Assembly: GCF_030545015.1 (NCBI RefSeq)
Contig: NZ_CP120653.1
Span: 186,001-250,000, forward strand
Source of the DNA: Myroides sp. JBRI-B21084
Lineage (GTDB): Bacteria; Bacteroidota; Bacteroidia; Flavobacteriales; Flavobacteriaceae
Direction: 5' to 3'
Length of the DNA: 64,000 nucleotides
Under the pieces are notes generated by a model. The model was not told the DNA's origin. It worked only from the letters and a program-made list of their open reading frames with translations, and did not search any database. The translations under genes were made by a program, and so were the position numbers. Below are positions 46,612 through 54,705 of this stretch, piece by piece (positions within the stretch are counted from its first letter, which is position 1; the number at the start of each line of letters is the position of its first letter).

Positions 46612-47158
46612 GCTCGGTTTCTTCTAATATCTCTGTTGCAGGATTAATGCTTCCGTCACCGTTGCAATCTGCATAGCTTAACCTTACACTCACTGCGTTC
46701 GGGTCTCTTCAACGAAAGTTTTCTCAAAGCTTTGTCTCGTGAATCAAAATGATCTTTGTATTGATAAACGGAAAGATACGAATTTGTTCCGTTTGGTTTT
46801 ACATAACCTTCGGCATGCGGGAAAAACTGCAATTGTCCGTTTAAATGCTGAAACCGTACAGGTAATCGATGGTTTGTGTCGCATCACTGTTTGGTTGTAA
46901 TTGCTTTTATAGTTAAATCAATCCTTTTTAGACTGTCTAAAAGAAATGTTTGTGATTGGAAGAGAGGAGACAACCCAACTTTTCATTGACAGAGGGGAGC
47001 TTTTGTTTAAAACGCCCTCTTAATAGAATGTCAACTTTTGTTGCAATTTTTGATAGGGTATCACCGCTTTCTTATTAAAGTAGAAACTATTAAATGTACA
47101 ACAGCAGTAAGTGTTTTATAGTAAAACAGCCTCAATACGTTTGTAAAGAGGCTGTTGT
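46560..47158 (-). repeat. RHS-array linker repeat, copy A
   Basis: About 600 bp. In minus orientation it runs hairpin, AT-rich spacer, decayed RHS coding sequence (ATQTIDY...FFPHAEGY...YKDH), a first foreign insert, ADCNGDG...NPATEI, a 55-bp second insert, then into YYPFG. It carries frameshifts and stops shared with the other copies. Confidence 0.85.
47123..47158 (-). terminator. module 2 terminator
   Basis: Same conserved ACAGCCTC / GAGGCTGT hairpin, immediately after the module 2 immunity-like gene. Confidence 0.8.
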
Positions 47159-47161
47159 GGT

Positions 47162-47758
47162 TTATTCTGATTTTTCTAATAAATAAGTTTGGATAATACC
47201 ATTTTGTGATCGAGGAATTATACTATTTCCTTTTATCAACCACACTTCGTTTATAAATACTCTCCTACCTGTAGACTTAATACTGAAAACATTACTATTT
47301 TTATCTTTAATACTATGAGTTGGAGATCTAAAACTATTCTTATTTGTTATATAAAACGCTTTGATATCACACCTCTTTATTTTTGTAGTGTCCCACTGAT
47401 CTTTTAGGACAATTTCTTTATTATCATCTAATATCAAATGTAAGTCATAAGAGAAAAAAGTTTTATCATACCTGCTAACTTTAAAAAACAATTTGTTTTT
47501 TTTTATGTTCCTTTTTTCATCTACATCAAAAATATCAGTATTTTGAAAACTATTAAGAATTAAACTATCATTAGATATCTTGTAAGTTCCTTTAGTTTCA
47601 TAACTTGAAAAGTGAAAGTTTAATTTATATGTAAATTCATTGTTGTTTAATTCAATACTCTCATAAAAATGACTTGCTCTATAAACATATAAACCGTTAT
47701 CAATAGTCATTGATCCGAATATAATATAAACTAATATTAAATATATACTTAATTTCAT
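47162..47758 (-). CDS. module 2 immunity-like exported protein
   Basis: 198 residues with an N-terminal signal peptide or anchor (LSIYLILVYIIFGSMTI) and a beta-rich remainder. No lipobox Cys and no family recognised. Its ATG shares a base with the RHS-tip stop codon (TAATG), so translation is coupled. Predicted to be periplasmic, so the metallopeptidase toxin it would neutralise probably acts there. Confidence 0.65.
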   Translation of the reverse strand: MKLSIYLILVYIIFGSMTIDNGLYVYRASHFYESIELNNNEFTYKLNFHFSSYETKGTYKISNDSLILNSFQNTDIFDVDEKRNIKKNKLFFKVSRYDKTFFSYDLHLILDDNKEIVLKDQWDTTKIKRCDIKAFYITNKNSFRSPTHSIKDKNSNVFSIKSTGRRVFINEVWLIKGNSIIPRSQNGIIQTYLLEKSE

Positions 47759-48741
47759 TATTTCCTTTTTTTAACACCCTTATTGTAATCTTTTTCCCAA
47801 CCAATATACACTTCAGGAGCTGCAGCTCCACTTTTACCTGCTTCAATTGTTGCTTTTCTCATTGCTTTTCCTTCTTTTGAAGATAAGCTTAAGGACGATT
47901 GATGCATTCCTTGATAAATTTGTGGATTCTGCTTTTTTCCAAAATCAATAATATCAGAATCCATGTAATATGGTGGTGCAGCTGGATTAAATTGTTTTAC
48001 ACCTCCTTCTAATATATATTGTCGATTATATCCTGCAGTTTCATCTCCGATATCGTTTAGAGTTGACTGATCATCTCTTCTAAACGAAGTTTTACCTTTT
48101 TCAAACTGAAATCCATGCATTAGCTCATGACCTATAACTGAATATGAAGCAGTTGTTCCCATACCAATATCTACTGCATTTGTTCCAAAATTATAATTTA
48201 CATAACCAGAATTTCCTTTATTGGTTTTATCATAAAATACATTATAAACTTGTTCAGAATCTTCTAATGCTTTTATTTCATTTTGAGCACCCTCCAAAAA
48301 AGTTATAAATTTATTTCCAATTTCCGCATCAATCTGACGATCCTTCATCATTCCTCGAACAGACGCTATATCACTACTTAGTTTTTCCTTTTGTTTTTTT
48401 ACAATTTCATCTGGGTCTAATACTTGCATACCATCGGGATCAATAAAATAAATAGGATTATTTAAGGCGTATCCATATGGAGTTACATTCCAATACTGTT
48501 CCGCCAGCGGATCCACATTCAACCATCTTCCAATTGCAGCATCGTAATTACGTGCGCCAAAGTCATATAAATCTAAACCTAATTCGTTGTTTAATTCTTT
48601 ACCGCCATAAGCGTATTTATACTTATTGGTAGCACTATAATCGGCATATTCATTGTATCCTTTATGTTTTAACCCAAACGGATAATAGTTGTTTTGCCTC
48701 CACTTTTTATTTGTATGTTTTGGTCTCGGCGAACCTCGCAA
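47758..48741 (-). CDS. module 2: RHS tip with HExxH metallopeptidase domain
   Basis: 327 residues from a TTG inside the linker repeat. RHS core is [34 protein letters not shown] (about 62-81) and [14 protein letters not shown] (about 91-104). After DPDG comes a unique domain with GHELMHGF (HExxH at 205-209) and a downstream DETAGYNRQ that may supply the third zinc ligand. Predicted zinc metallopeptidase effector. It lacks a native 5' end, so on its own it is an orphan tip. Confidence 0.75.
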   Translation of the reverse strand: MRGSPRPKHTNKKWRQNNYYPFGLKHKGYNEYADYSATNKYKYAYGGKELNNELGLDLYDFGARNYDAAIGRWLNVDPLAEQYWNVTPYGYALNNPIYFIDPDGMQVLDPDEIVKKQKEKLSSDIASVRGMMKDRQIDAEIGNKFITFLEGAQNEIKALEDSEQVYNVFYDKTNKGNSGYVNYNFGTNAVDIGMGTTASYSVIGHELMHGFQFEKGKTSFRRDDQSTLNDIGDETAGYNRQYILEGGVKQFNPAAPPYYMDSDIIDFGKKQNPQIYQGMHQSSLSLSSKEGKAMRKATIEAGKSGAAAPEVYIGWEKDYNKGVKKRK

Positions 48742-49288
48742 GCTCGGTTTCTTCTAATATCTCTGTTGCAAGATTAATTGTTCCATTACCGTCGCAATCT
48801 GCATAACTTAAGCTTACACTCACTGCGTTCGGGTCTCTTCAACGAAAGCTTTCTCAAAGCTTTGTCTCGTGAATCAAAATGATCTTTGTATTGATAAACG
48901 TAAAGATACGAATTTGTTCCGTTTGGTTTTACATGTCCTTCGGCATGCGGGAAAAACTGCAATTGTCCGTTTAAATGCTGAAACCGTACAGGTAATCGAT
49001 GGTTTGTGTCGCATCACTGTTTGGTTGTAATTGCTTTTATAGTTAAATCAATCCTTTTTAGACTGTCTAAAAGATATGTTTGTGATTGGAAGAGGGGAGA
49101 CAACCCAACTTTTCATTGACAGAGGGGAGCTTTTGTTTAAAACGCCTTCTTACTAGAATGTCAACTTTTATTGCAATTTTTGATAGGGTATTACTGCTTT
49201 CTTATTAAAGTCGAAACTATTAAATGTGCAACAGCAGTAAAGTGTTTTTAGTAAAACAGCCTCAATACGTTTGTAAAGAGGCTGTTGT
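48656..49288 (-). repeat. RHS-array linker repeat, copy B
   Basis: About 630 bp. I can find no difference from copy D (51950-52582; offset 3294 bp) from the start of YYPFG through the hairpin. It contains both short inserts and the shared frameshift. Confidence 0.9.
49253..49288 (-). terminator. module 3 terminator
   Basis: Conserved array hairpin ACAGCCTC / GAGGCTGT, some 70 bp downstream of the module 3 immunity gene. The gap holds a REP-like hairpin. Confidence 0.75.
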
Positions 49289-49304
49289 TTAGTTATTTAA
49301 TATA

Positions 49305-49332
49305 GCACGAGCAAGATGCTCGCGCCATCGGG
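49305..49332. repeat. REP-like hairpin 1
   Basis: GCACG, stem CGAGCA-aga-TGCTCG, then CGCCATCGGG. Same outer frame as the element at 50465-50493 but with a different stem. Lies between an immunity gene and its terminator. Confidence 0.6.
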
Positions 49333-49355
49333 TATTAAATCTGCGTGAGTGAGTA

Positions 49356-49733
49356 TTACTCGTAAACTTTACCTTCACATTCCCACTTTACTACTATTAC
49401 CGTATCTTTTTTATGGATTGAAAAAGTTAATTCACCTTTACGTTTAATAATGGTATCACCTTTTTCTAAAATATCAGCATAATTCCCTAAGGCTCGAGTT
49501 CCATCATCACAAATACAATCTTCTCCAGTAATTAGATGTTTCCCTTCTGATTTCAACCTATATGATTCCAAAGTAGGAAGCCTTTCAAATATTTGAAGAC
49601 ATTCTATTTCTCTAAATGCTTTAGCGTCATCTTCACAACTACCCTCTAGTGAAAATTCTTTAGAAATTTTATTACACGATCCTGCAAGAAAAACAAACAA
49701 ACTTAAAATAACTATTTTTTTTAAAAATTCCAT
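49356..49733 (-). CDS. module 3 immunity-like lipoprotein (orphan)
   Basis: 125 residues: lipoprotein signal with lipobox LAGSC (Cys at about 20), then a Cys-containing domain (CEDDAKAFREIEC, GEDCICDDG). No family recognised. It overlaps the residual toxin tail by 13 bp. Its toxin has been almost wholly deleted, so it is a stand-alone immunity gene, possibly still protective. Confidence 0.65.
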   Translation of the reverse strand: MEFLKKIVILSLFVFLAGSCNKISKEFSLEGSCEDDAKAFREIECLQIFERLPTLESYRLKSEGKHLITGEDCICDDGTRALGNYADILEKGDTIIKRKGELTFSIHKKDTVIVVKWECEGKVYE

Positions 49734-49894
49734 GTGTTATACGCGTTTTTAATATTTTTAATACCGTTACTTAATTTAAAAGACTGTCCGTGTGAACGTT
49801 GAACACCCCCACCAATGCCAGTACCAAAATTAATCATTGTTGTTTTTACTCCACCTTTTCTATTTGTATGTTTTGGTCTCGGCGAACCTCGCAA
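49721..49894 (-). pseudogene. module 3: residual tail of a deleted toxin
   Basis: From the insert sequence ([10 protein letters not shown]) the frame jumps straight to the last 45 or so residues of a toxin (GTGIGGGVQRSHGQSFKLSN, ending NAYNTWNF). The whole YYPFG-to-DPDG RHS core and most of the toxin are gone. The junction falls where AAAAGTGGAGGCAAAACAAC would normally read and here reads AAAAGGTGGAGTAAAAACAAC, suggesting a deletion through short homology. Confidence 0.7.
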
Positions 49895-50454
49895 GCTCGG
49901 TTTCTTCTAATATCTCTGTTGCAGGATTAATTGTTCCATCACCGTTGCAATCTGCATAGCTTAACCGTACACTCACTGCGTTCGGGTCTCTTCAACGAAA
50001 GTTTTCTCAAAGCTTTGTCTCGTGAATCAAAATGATCTTTGTATTGATAAACGTAAAGATACGAATTTGTTCCGTTTGGTTTTACATATCTTTCGGCATG
50101 TGGAAAAAACTGTAATTGTCCGTTTAAATGCTGAAACCGTACAGGTAATCGATGGTTTGTGTCGCATCACTGTTTGGTTGTAATTGATTTTATAGTTAAA
50201 TCAATCCTTTTTAGACTGTCTAAAAGAAATGTTTGTGATTGGAAGAGGTGAGACAACCCAACTTTTCATTAACAGGGGGGAACTTTTGTTTAAAACGCCC
50301 ACTTACTAGAATGTCAACTTTTATTGCAGATTTTTGGAAGGGTATCAAAAGCACACTTAATACGTCCTTATAAAAGTCGAAACTATTAAATGTGCAACAG
50401 CAGTAAATTGTTTTATAGTAAAACAGCCTCAATACGTTTGTAAAGAAGCTGTTG
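49860..50454 (-). repeat. RHS-array linker repeat, copy C
   Basis: About 595 bp, more diverged than B and D (for example TGGAAGGGTATC in place of TGATAGGGTATT) and with ATAT(C)TTTCGGC for the PHAEGY region. Same two inserts and the same frame lesions. Confidence 0.85.
50419..50454 (-). terminator. module 4 terminator
   Basis: ACAGCCTC / GAAGCTGT. The C-A change is a mismatch if read on the plus strand but a G-U pair in minus-strand RNA, which supports minus-strand function. Confidence 0.75.
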
Positions 50455-50464
50455 GTTTTTATAG

Positions 50465-50493
50465 GCACGGATTACAAATCCGCGCCATCGGGG
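50465..50493. repeat. REP-like hairpin 2
   Basis: GCACG, stem CGGATT-aca-AATCCG, then CGCCATCGGGG. Shares its outer frame with the element at 49305. Confidence 0.6.
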
Positions 50494-50595
50494 TTTATTA
50501 ATTATAAATAAGTCATTACTAGTTTACAAACCCAGCCTTTTTTAAGTATCATGAAATATATGTAGAACCAATACTGAAACTTTTAAATATTGGTA

Positions 50596-51045
50596 TTATT
50601 CTACACTCATAAGACTATCTGCTTTTATGGTATTCATTTTGACAGAGATACCTTTTCTATAATAATCTGCTAAAATTTTTCTACATCTATAACTATTATT
50701 CACTGCACCTTTATTTAATAAGTATATTAAAAAGTTCTGCTCTTCTTTATCTAATTTTTCAATGTAATTGTAGTTCAAAGTATCATTAAATTTTATTTTT
50801 AAATAAGTTTCAAAAAAATCTTCATAGCCTACTTTATCACTATCCATTATTTTTAATGAATGAGGTAATATTTCAAAATAATTATCGTCTGTATCATAAT
50901 AATTTGTCAATTTTATATATGCTGTAAGATCATTATTTTTAAACACTTCCACCTTATTATGTGAGAGGACACTATTTTCACTAATTGATCTTTCCTTACA
51001 TGACAATATTGTAAGAAAAAGAGTTAAAACAAATATATTTTTCAT
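50596..51045 (-). CDS. module 4 immunity-like lipoprotein
   Basis: 149 residues. Lipoprotein signal with lipobox ILSC (Cys at 16), then an acidic mostly helical domain ending in ILADYYRKGISVKMNTIKAD, reminiscent of a Sel1-like helix pair. It begins 2 bp after the toxin stop codon. A lipid-anchored periplasmic immunity protein is the natural reading. Confidence 0.65.
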   Translation of the reverse strand: MKNIFVLTLFLTILSCKERSISENSVLSHNKVEVFKNNDLTAYIKLTNYYDTDDNYFEILPHSLKIMDSDKVGYEDFFETYLKIKFNDTLNYNYIEKLDKEEQNFLIYLLNKGAVNNSYRCRKILADYYRKGISVKMNTIKADSLMSVE

Positions 51046-51047
51046 AA

Positions 51048-52035
51048 TTATTTTTTTAATATACCATTATTGTAAATTACCCATTTACCGTCATCTTTCA
51101 TCTTATTCCAAATTCCAAGAAGATTATTTGTCGGTGCTTTTACATTAACATACGGATTAATTTTGGAAAATTCTTTAGCAAACCCGTTTCCTGTCTTACA
51201 GGCATTTATATTAACATTTATGATTGTTTTATTATCATATGATTGCTTGTATAAAAGATTGTTCTCATACAAATATTTATGTAGAGCTTTAGGTTCCATT
51301 GATCCATTAGGAGTACTTAATAATATTTTTATTACCATGTGAATTAATAGCTATAGTATTACTATTAGCCCCTCCATCATTAAAATATTCCGCACCTTTT
51401 CTTAAATGACTATCAGCTTCTTTGTAAAAAAAGTTATAATTATTATCTTGCTCAGCGGTTTCTTTCTTCCAAATTTCTTTACCTCTAGCTTTATCCAATT
51501 CATTATTACTTTTTTTACTATTTTGATTATTACTACTATTGTTATTAATTGTATTTCCTCCACTAGACGTTACCTGATTTGCTTTATACTCCGAATTCGG
51601 ATAAAACCCGCTATGATCTGCTGCACCACCAAATTCACTTATATTTATATCATAATATCCGTTATTAAAAGTAAGATTTTCTTTAACAGCATTATTGACA
51701 GCATTGGAAACAGTACTTTGCATCCCATCAGGGTCAACAAAATAAATAGGGTTATTATAGGCATAATTATAAGGTGTCCAACGTCTTGAATTTTCCGCTA
51801 GCGGATCAACATTCAACCAACGCCCAATAGCAGCATCGTAATTACGTGCGCCAAAATCATATAAATCTAATCCTAATTCGTTGTTTAATTCTTTACCGCC
51901 ATAAGCGTATTTGTATTTGTTGATTATGCTGTAATCTGCCGATTCATTGTATCCTTTATGTTTTAACCCAAACGGATAATAGTTGTTTTGCCTCCACTTT
52001 TTATTTGTATGTTTTGGTCTCGGCGAACCTCGCAA
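51048..52035 (-). pseudogene. module 4: RHS tip with caspase-like peptidase domain, frameshifted
   Basis: Frame one (52035-51307) carries [37 protein letters not shown], an Asn/Ser-rich linker and [10 protein letters not shown] one-base shift at the A run near 51320-51330 moves the rest into another frame (to 51048), with [20 protein letters not shown] and NVNINACKTGNGFAKEFSK. His-Gly after a hydrophobic strand and Ala-Cys after another form the catalytic pair of clan CD (caspase/C80-like) cysteine peptidases. The toxin is therefore predicted to be a caspase-like peptidase, now disabled. Confidence 0.65.
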
Positions 52036-52582
52036 GCTCGGTTTCTTCTAATATCTCTGTTGCAAGATTAATTGTTCCATTACCGTCGCAATCTGCATAA
52101 CTTAAGCTTACACTCACTGCGTTCGGGTCTCTTCAACGAAAGCTTTCTCAAAGCTTTGTCTCGTGAATCAAAATGATCTTTGTATTGATAAACGTAAAGA
52201 TACGAATTTGTTCCGTTTGGTTTTACATGTCCTTCGGCATGCGGGAAAAACTGCAATTGTCCGTTTAAATGCTGAAACCGTACAGGTAATCGATGGTTTG
52301 TGTCGCATCACTGTTTGGTTGTAATTGCTTTTATAGTTAAATCAATCCTTTTTAGACTGTCTAAAAGATATGTTTGTGATTGGAAGAGGGGAGACAACCC
52401 AACTTTTCATTGACAGAGGGGAGCTTTTGTTTAAAACGCCTTCTTACTAGAATGTCAACTTTTATTGCAATTTTTGATAGGGTATTACTGCTTTCTTATT
52501 AAAGTCGAAACTATTAAATGTGCAACAGCAGTAAAGTGTTTTTAGTAAAACAGCCTCAATACGTTTGTAAAGAGGCTGTTGG
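51950..52582 (-). repeat. RHS-array linker repeat, copy D
   Basis: About 630 bp, apparently identical to copy B. Includes the hairpin at its 5' (minus-strand) end. Confidence 0.9.
52547..52582 (-). terminator. module 5 terminator
   Basis: Conserved array hairpin ACAGCCTC / GAGGCTGT, directly after the module 5 immunity-like gene. Confidence 0.8.
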
Positions 52583-52584
52583 TT

Positions 52585-53034
52585 TTAATTACCGTTGTAT
52601 TCAATTGTCCAATTTAAACTATCTAAATCGTCAATATCTAAAGTGTATTTTTTGTTGTAAAGATTCCTCGCATGTATGCCTTCCCAACCATATTTATTAA
52701 CGCTATCTTTTTTGATGATATATAATCTTATTTTTTTATCTTTTGAAGAATTAATAAATCTATTCCAAGAAATTGGTCTTTCATTTAAATTAGATGTAGT
52801 GTCTGCTTTTATTGTTGACAAAAATAATGATGTTATATCAATACGTTCATATTTTTTGCCTTTTTCGATTTCATTTGCAATTAAAAGTTTTTTTAAATCA
52901 AAAATCTCTTCATTTCGAGATAAACTACAAATTAATTCAGACTCACTATTATTAATAATCATAATATCATACATCCCTGTCTTATCACAGCCATACAAAG
53001 AAAAAATTGCAAATAAAATAATAAGTTTTTTCAT
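52585..53034 (-). CDS. module 5 immunity-like lipoprotein
   Basis: 149 residues. Lipobox SLYGC (Cys at 16) after a short signal, then a beta-rich domain with no recognised family. Starts 5 bp after the toxin stop. Expected to be anchored in the periplasm opposite a secreted metallopeptidase. Confidence 0.65.
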   Translation of the reverse strand: MKKLIILFAIFSLYGCDKTGMYDIMIINNSESELICSLSRNEEIFDLKKLLIANEIEKGKKYERIDITSLFLSTIKADTTSNLNERPISWNRFINSSKDKKIRLYIIKKDSVNKYGWEGIHARNLYNKKYTLDIDDLDSLNWTIEYNGN

Positions 53035-53039
53035 AATAT

Positions 53040-54017
53040 TTAGGGTTTATAATTTGGATGTTGTTGGTAACCTCCTTTTAAGCTTTGTAATATTAATTCA
53101 TTTACATATCTATCATCAATTAAGTTTTCTTTCAAAAAGCCTTTATTAAAGTCAAAATAATATGCCGCTAAAGTACTTGCTTGTATTTCACTCCAATGTT
53201 TTTGATGACCTTCATAATCTGTTTGAAGAAAATCAATAAAACTTGATATTGCCACATAATCATATTGTATGGTACCTCCCATCAATCTTTGTAAAAAATG
53301 TCCATATTCATGCATAAGTAACCTTCCTGTACTTGAATCTAATCCAAGAGTTTTATATCTATTCCAAGATGCCTGTGAAATATTAATCATTCCCTTAAAA
53401 AAGCTTGCTTCTTTAAAATCGCCTGGAATCACATTTACAGGTGCTCCAAAAAAAGTTGGTATTTTAACGCCTAAAACGCTTATGGTACCAATACCTTTGT
53501 TATTCGCTCCTTTATTTTTTCCGCTACCATCACCGTTTCCGCCACCATCACCATTGTCATCAGTTGGTGCGTCTAAAAACAAGTATGATTTTTCTAATGT
53601 TGCTTTAATATTCTCTGCAAATGACTCTCCTACAAGTTGTCCATTTTCAAAACTAAATGTTGTAGTTCCACTACCAGCTTTATTAAACAAATCAGCAATT
53701 GTAATATTTTTCTGACTATCAGCTCCACTCGGATCACTCCAATATACCGGGTTATTATCAAACGCACTGTACGGTGAATAATCATGGTGTACAACAGGAT
53801 CTTGAACTACCCAACGCCCGATAGCAGGATCTAACTGACGAAGATCCATTTCGTAAATATTCAGACCAAAAGCATCCTCATATTCCTTACCGTTTAACTT
53901 ATATTTATAACCATCGCCCGATAAATTGTTGTATCCTTGGTGTTTTAAACCAAATGGGTAGTAGTTGTTTTGCCTCCACTTTTTATTTGTATGTTTTGGT
54001 CTCGGCGAACCTCGCAA
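53040..54017 (-). CDS. module 5: RHS tip with HExxH metallopeptidase domain
   Basis: 325 residues from a TTG in the linker repeat. The RHS core is of a different subtype from modules 2, 4 and 6 (KLNGKEYEDAFGLNIYEMDL, DPAIGRWVVQDP, SAFDNNPVYWSDPSGAD). The unique region has a Gly/Asp/Asn linker (about 152-175) and LLMHEYGHFLQ (HExxH at 236-240) with EIQAS downstream (about 277) as a likely third zinc ligand. Predicted zincin effector unrelated in sequence to module 2. Confidence 0.75.
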   Translation of the reverse strand: MRGSPRPKHTNKKWRQNNYYPFGLKHQGYNNLSGDGYKYKLNGKEYEDAFGLNIYEMDLRQLDPAIGRWVVQDPVVHHDYSPYSAFDNNPVYWSDPSGADSQKNITIADLFNKAGSGTTTFSFENGQLVGESFAENIKATLEKSYLFLDAPTDDNGDGGGNGDGSGKNKGANNKGIGTISVLGVKIPTFFGAPVNVIPGDFKEASFFKGMINISQASWNRYKTLGLDSSTGRLLMHEYGHFLQRLMGGTIQYDYVAISSFIDFLQTDYEGHQKHWSEIQASTLAAYYFDFNKGFLKENLIDDRYVNELILQSLKGGYQQHPNYKP

Positions 54018-54284
54018 GCTCGGTTTCTTCTAATATCTCTGTTGCAGGATTAATTGTTCCATCACCGTTGCAATCTGCATAGCTTAAGCTTACACTCACT
54101 GCGTTCGGGTCTCTTCAACGAAAGTTTTCTCAAAGCTTTGTCTCGTGAATCAAAATGATCTTTGTACTGATAAACGTAAAGATACGTATTATTTGTATTT
54201 CTTTTTACATATCCCTCTACATGTGGAAAGGTTTGTAACGTTTTTTATAAAACAGCCTCAATACGTTTGTAAAGAGGCTGTTTG
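53955..54284 (-). repeat. RHS-array linker repeat, copy E (internally deleted)
   Basis: Keeps the hairpin and the part from YKDH through both inserts to YYPFG, but lacks the AT-rich spacer and the ATQTIDY segment (joined at about 54240). Near the joint it reads like a different RHS allele (CATGTGGAAAGGTTTGTAACG, as in module 7). Confidence 0.8.
54249..54284 (-). terminator. module 6 terminator
   Basis: Conserved array hairpin ACAGCCTC / GAGGCTGT, immediately after the module 6 immunity-like gene. Confidence 0.8.
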
Positions 54285-54288
54285 TGGT

Positions 54289-54705
54289 TTATTTATATAT
54301 TTTAAAAAATGTAGGCAATTTATCATTAAACGTCATTAAAATTAATGGAGCTAACAATATGCCTAAAAGATTACATACGAATGAAAAATCAAAAAACAAA
54401 TCTACACCACCTCTGTTAAAGATGGAGATTATAAATGAAATAATAAGAAAAACAATAACATTTATAATAATTAAAGATTTCACCCTAATTTTTTTTATTA
54501 CAAAATAAATTATGAACAAAAACGGATAATAATAAATTAACCTCATAATATTTATATACAATATAAATTCTATATAGTTTTTTCCGAAAATAACAGTCAA
54601 AAGATATATCATTGTTGCTATAAATACCTCAAAAATCCAAATAACAATTAAAATTCTTAATAAATCTAATTTACTTTTAAAAAAATTATTCTTCATATAA
54701 TCCAT
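54289..54705 (-). CDS. module 6 immunity-like membrane protein
   Basis: About 138 residues with four predicted membrane helices. Two ATG starts are possible (54705 and 54696); both overlap the end of the toxin frame by 11-20 bp. No family recognised. The membrane location suggests a membrane- or wall-directed toxin. Confidence 0.6.
   Translation of the reverse strand: MDYMKNNFFKSKLDLLRILIVIWIFEVFIATMIYLLTVIFGKNYIEFILYINIMRLIYYYPFLFIIYFVIKKIRVKSLIIINVIVFLIISFIISIFNRGGVDLFFDFSFVCNLLGILLAPLILMTFNDKLPTFFKIYK

Noticed and set aside
50220..50468. 82-codon ORF across linker copy C and its hairpin
   Set aside because: It is not conserved as an ORF in the other copies of the same repeat.
51406..53149. 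Plus-strand ORFs of 127 and 157 codons opposite modules 4 and 5
   Set aside because: They lie antisense to recognisable RHS and immunity frames and have no motif or start context.
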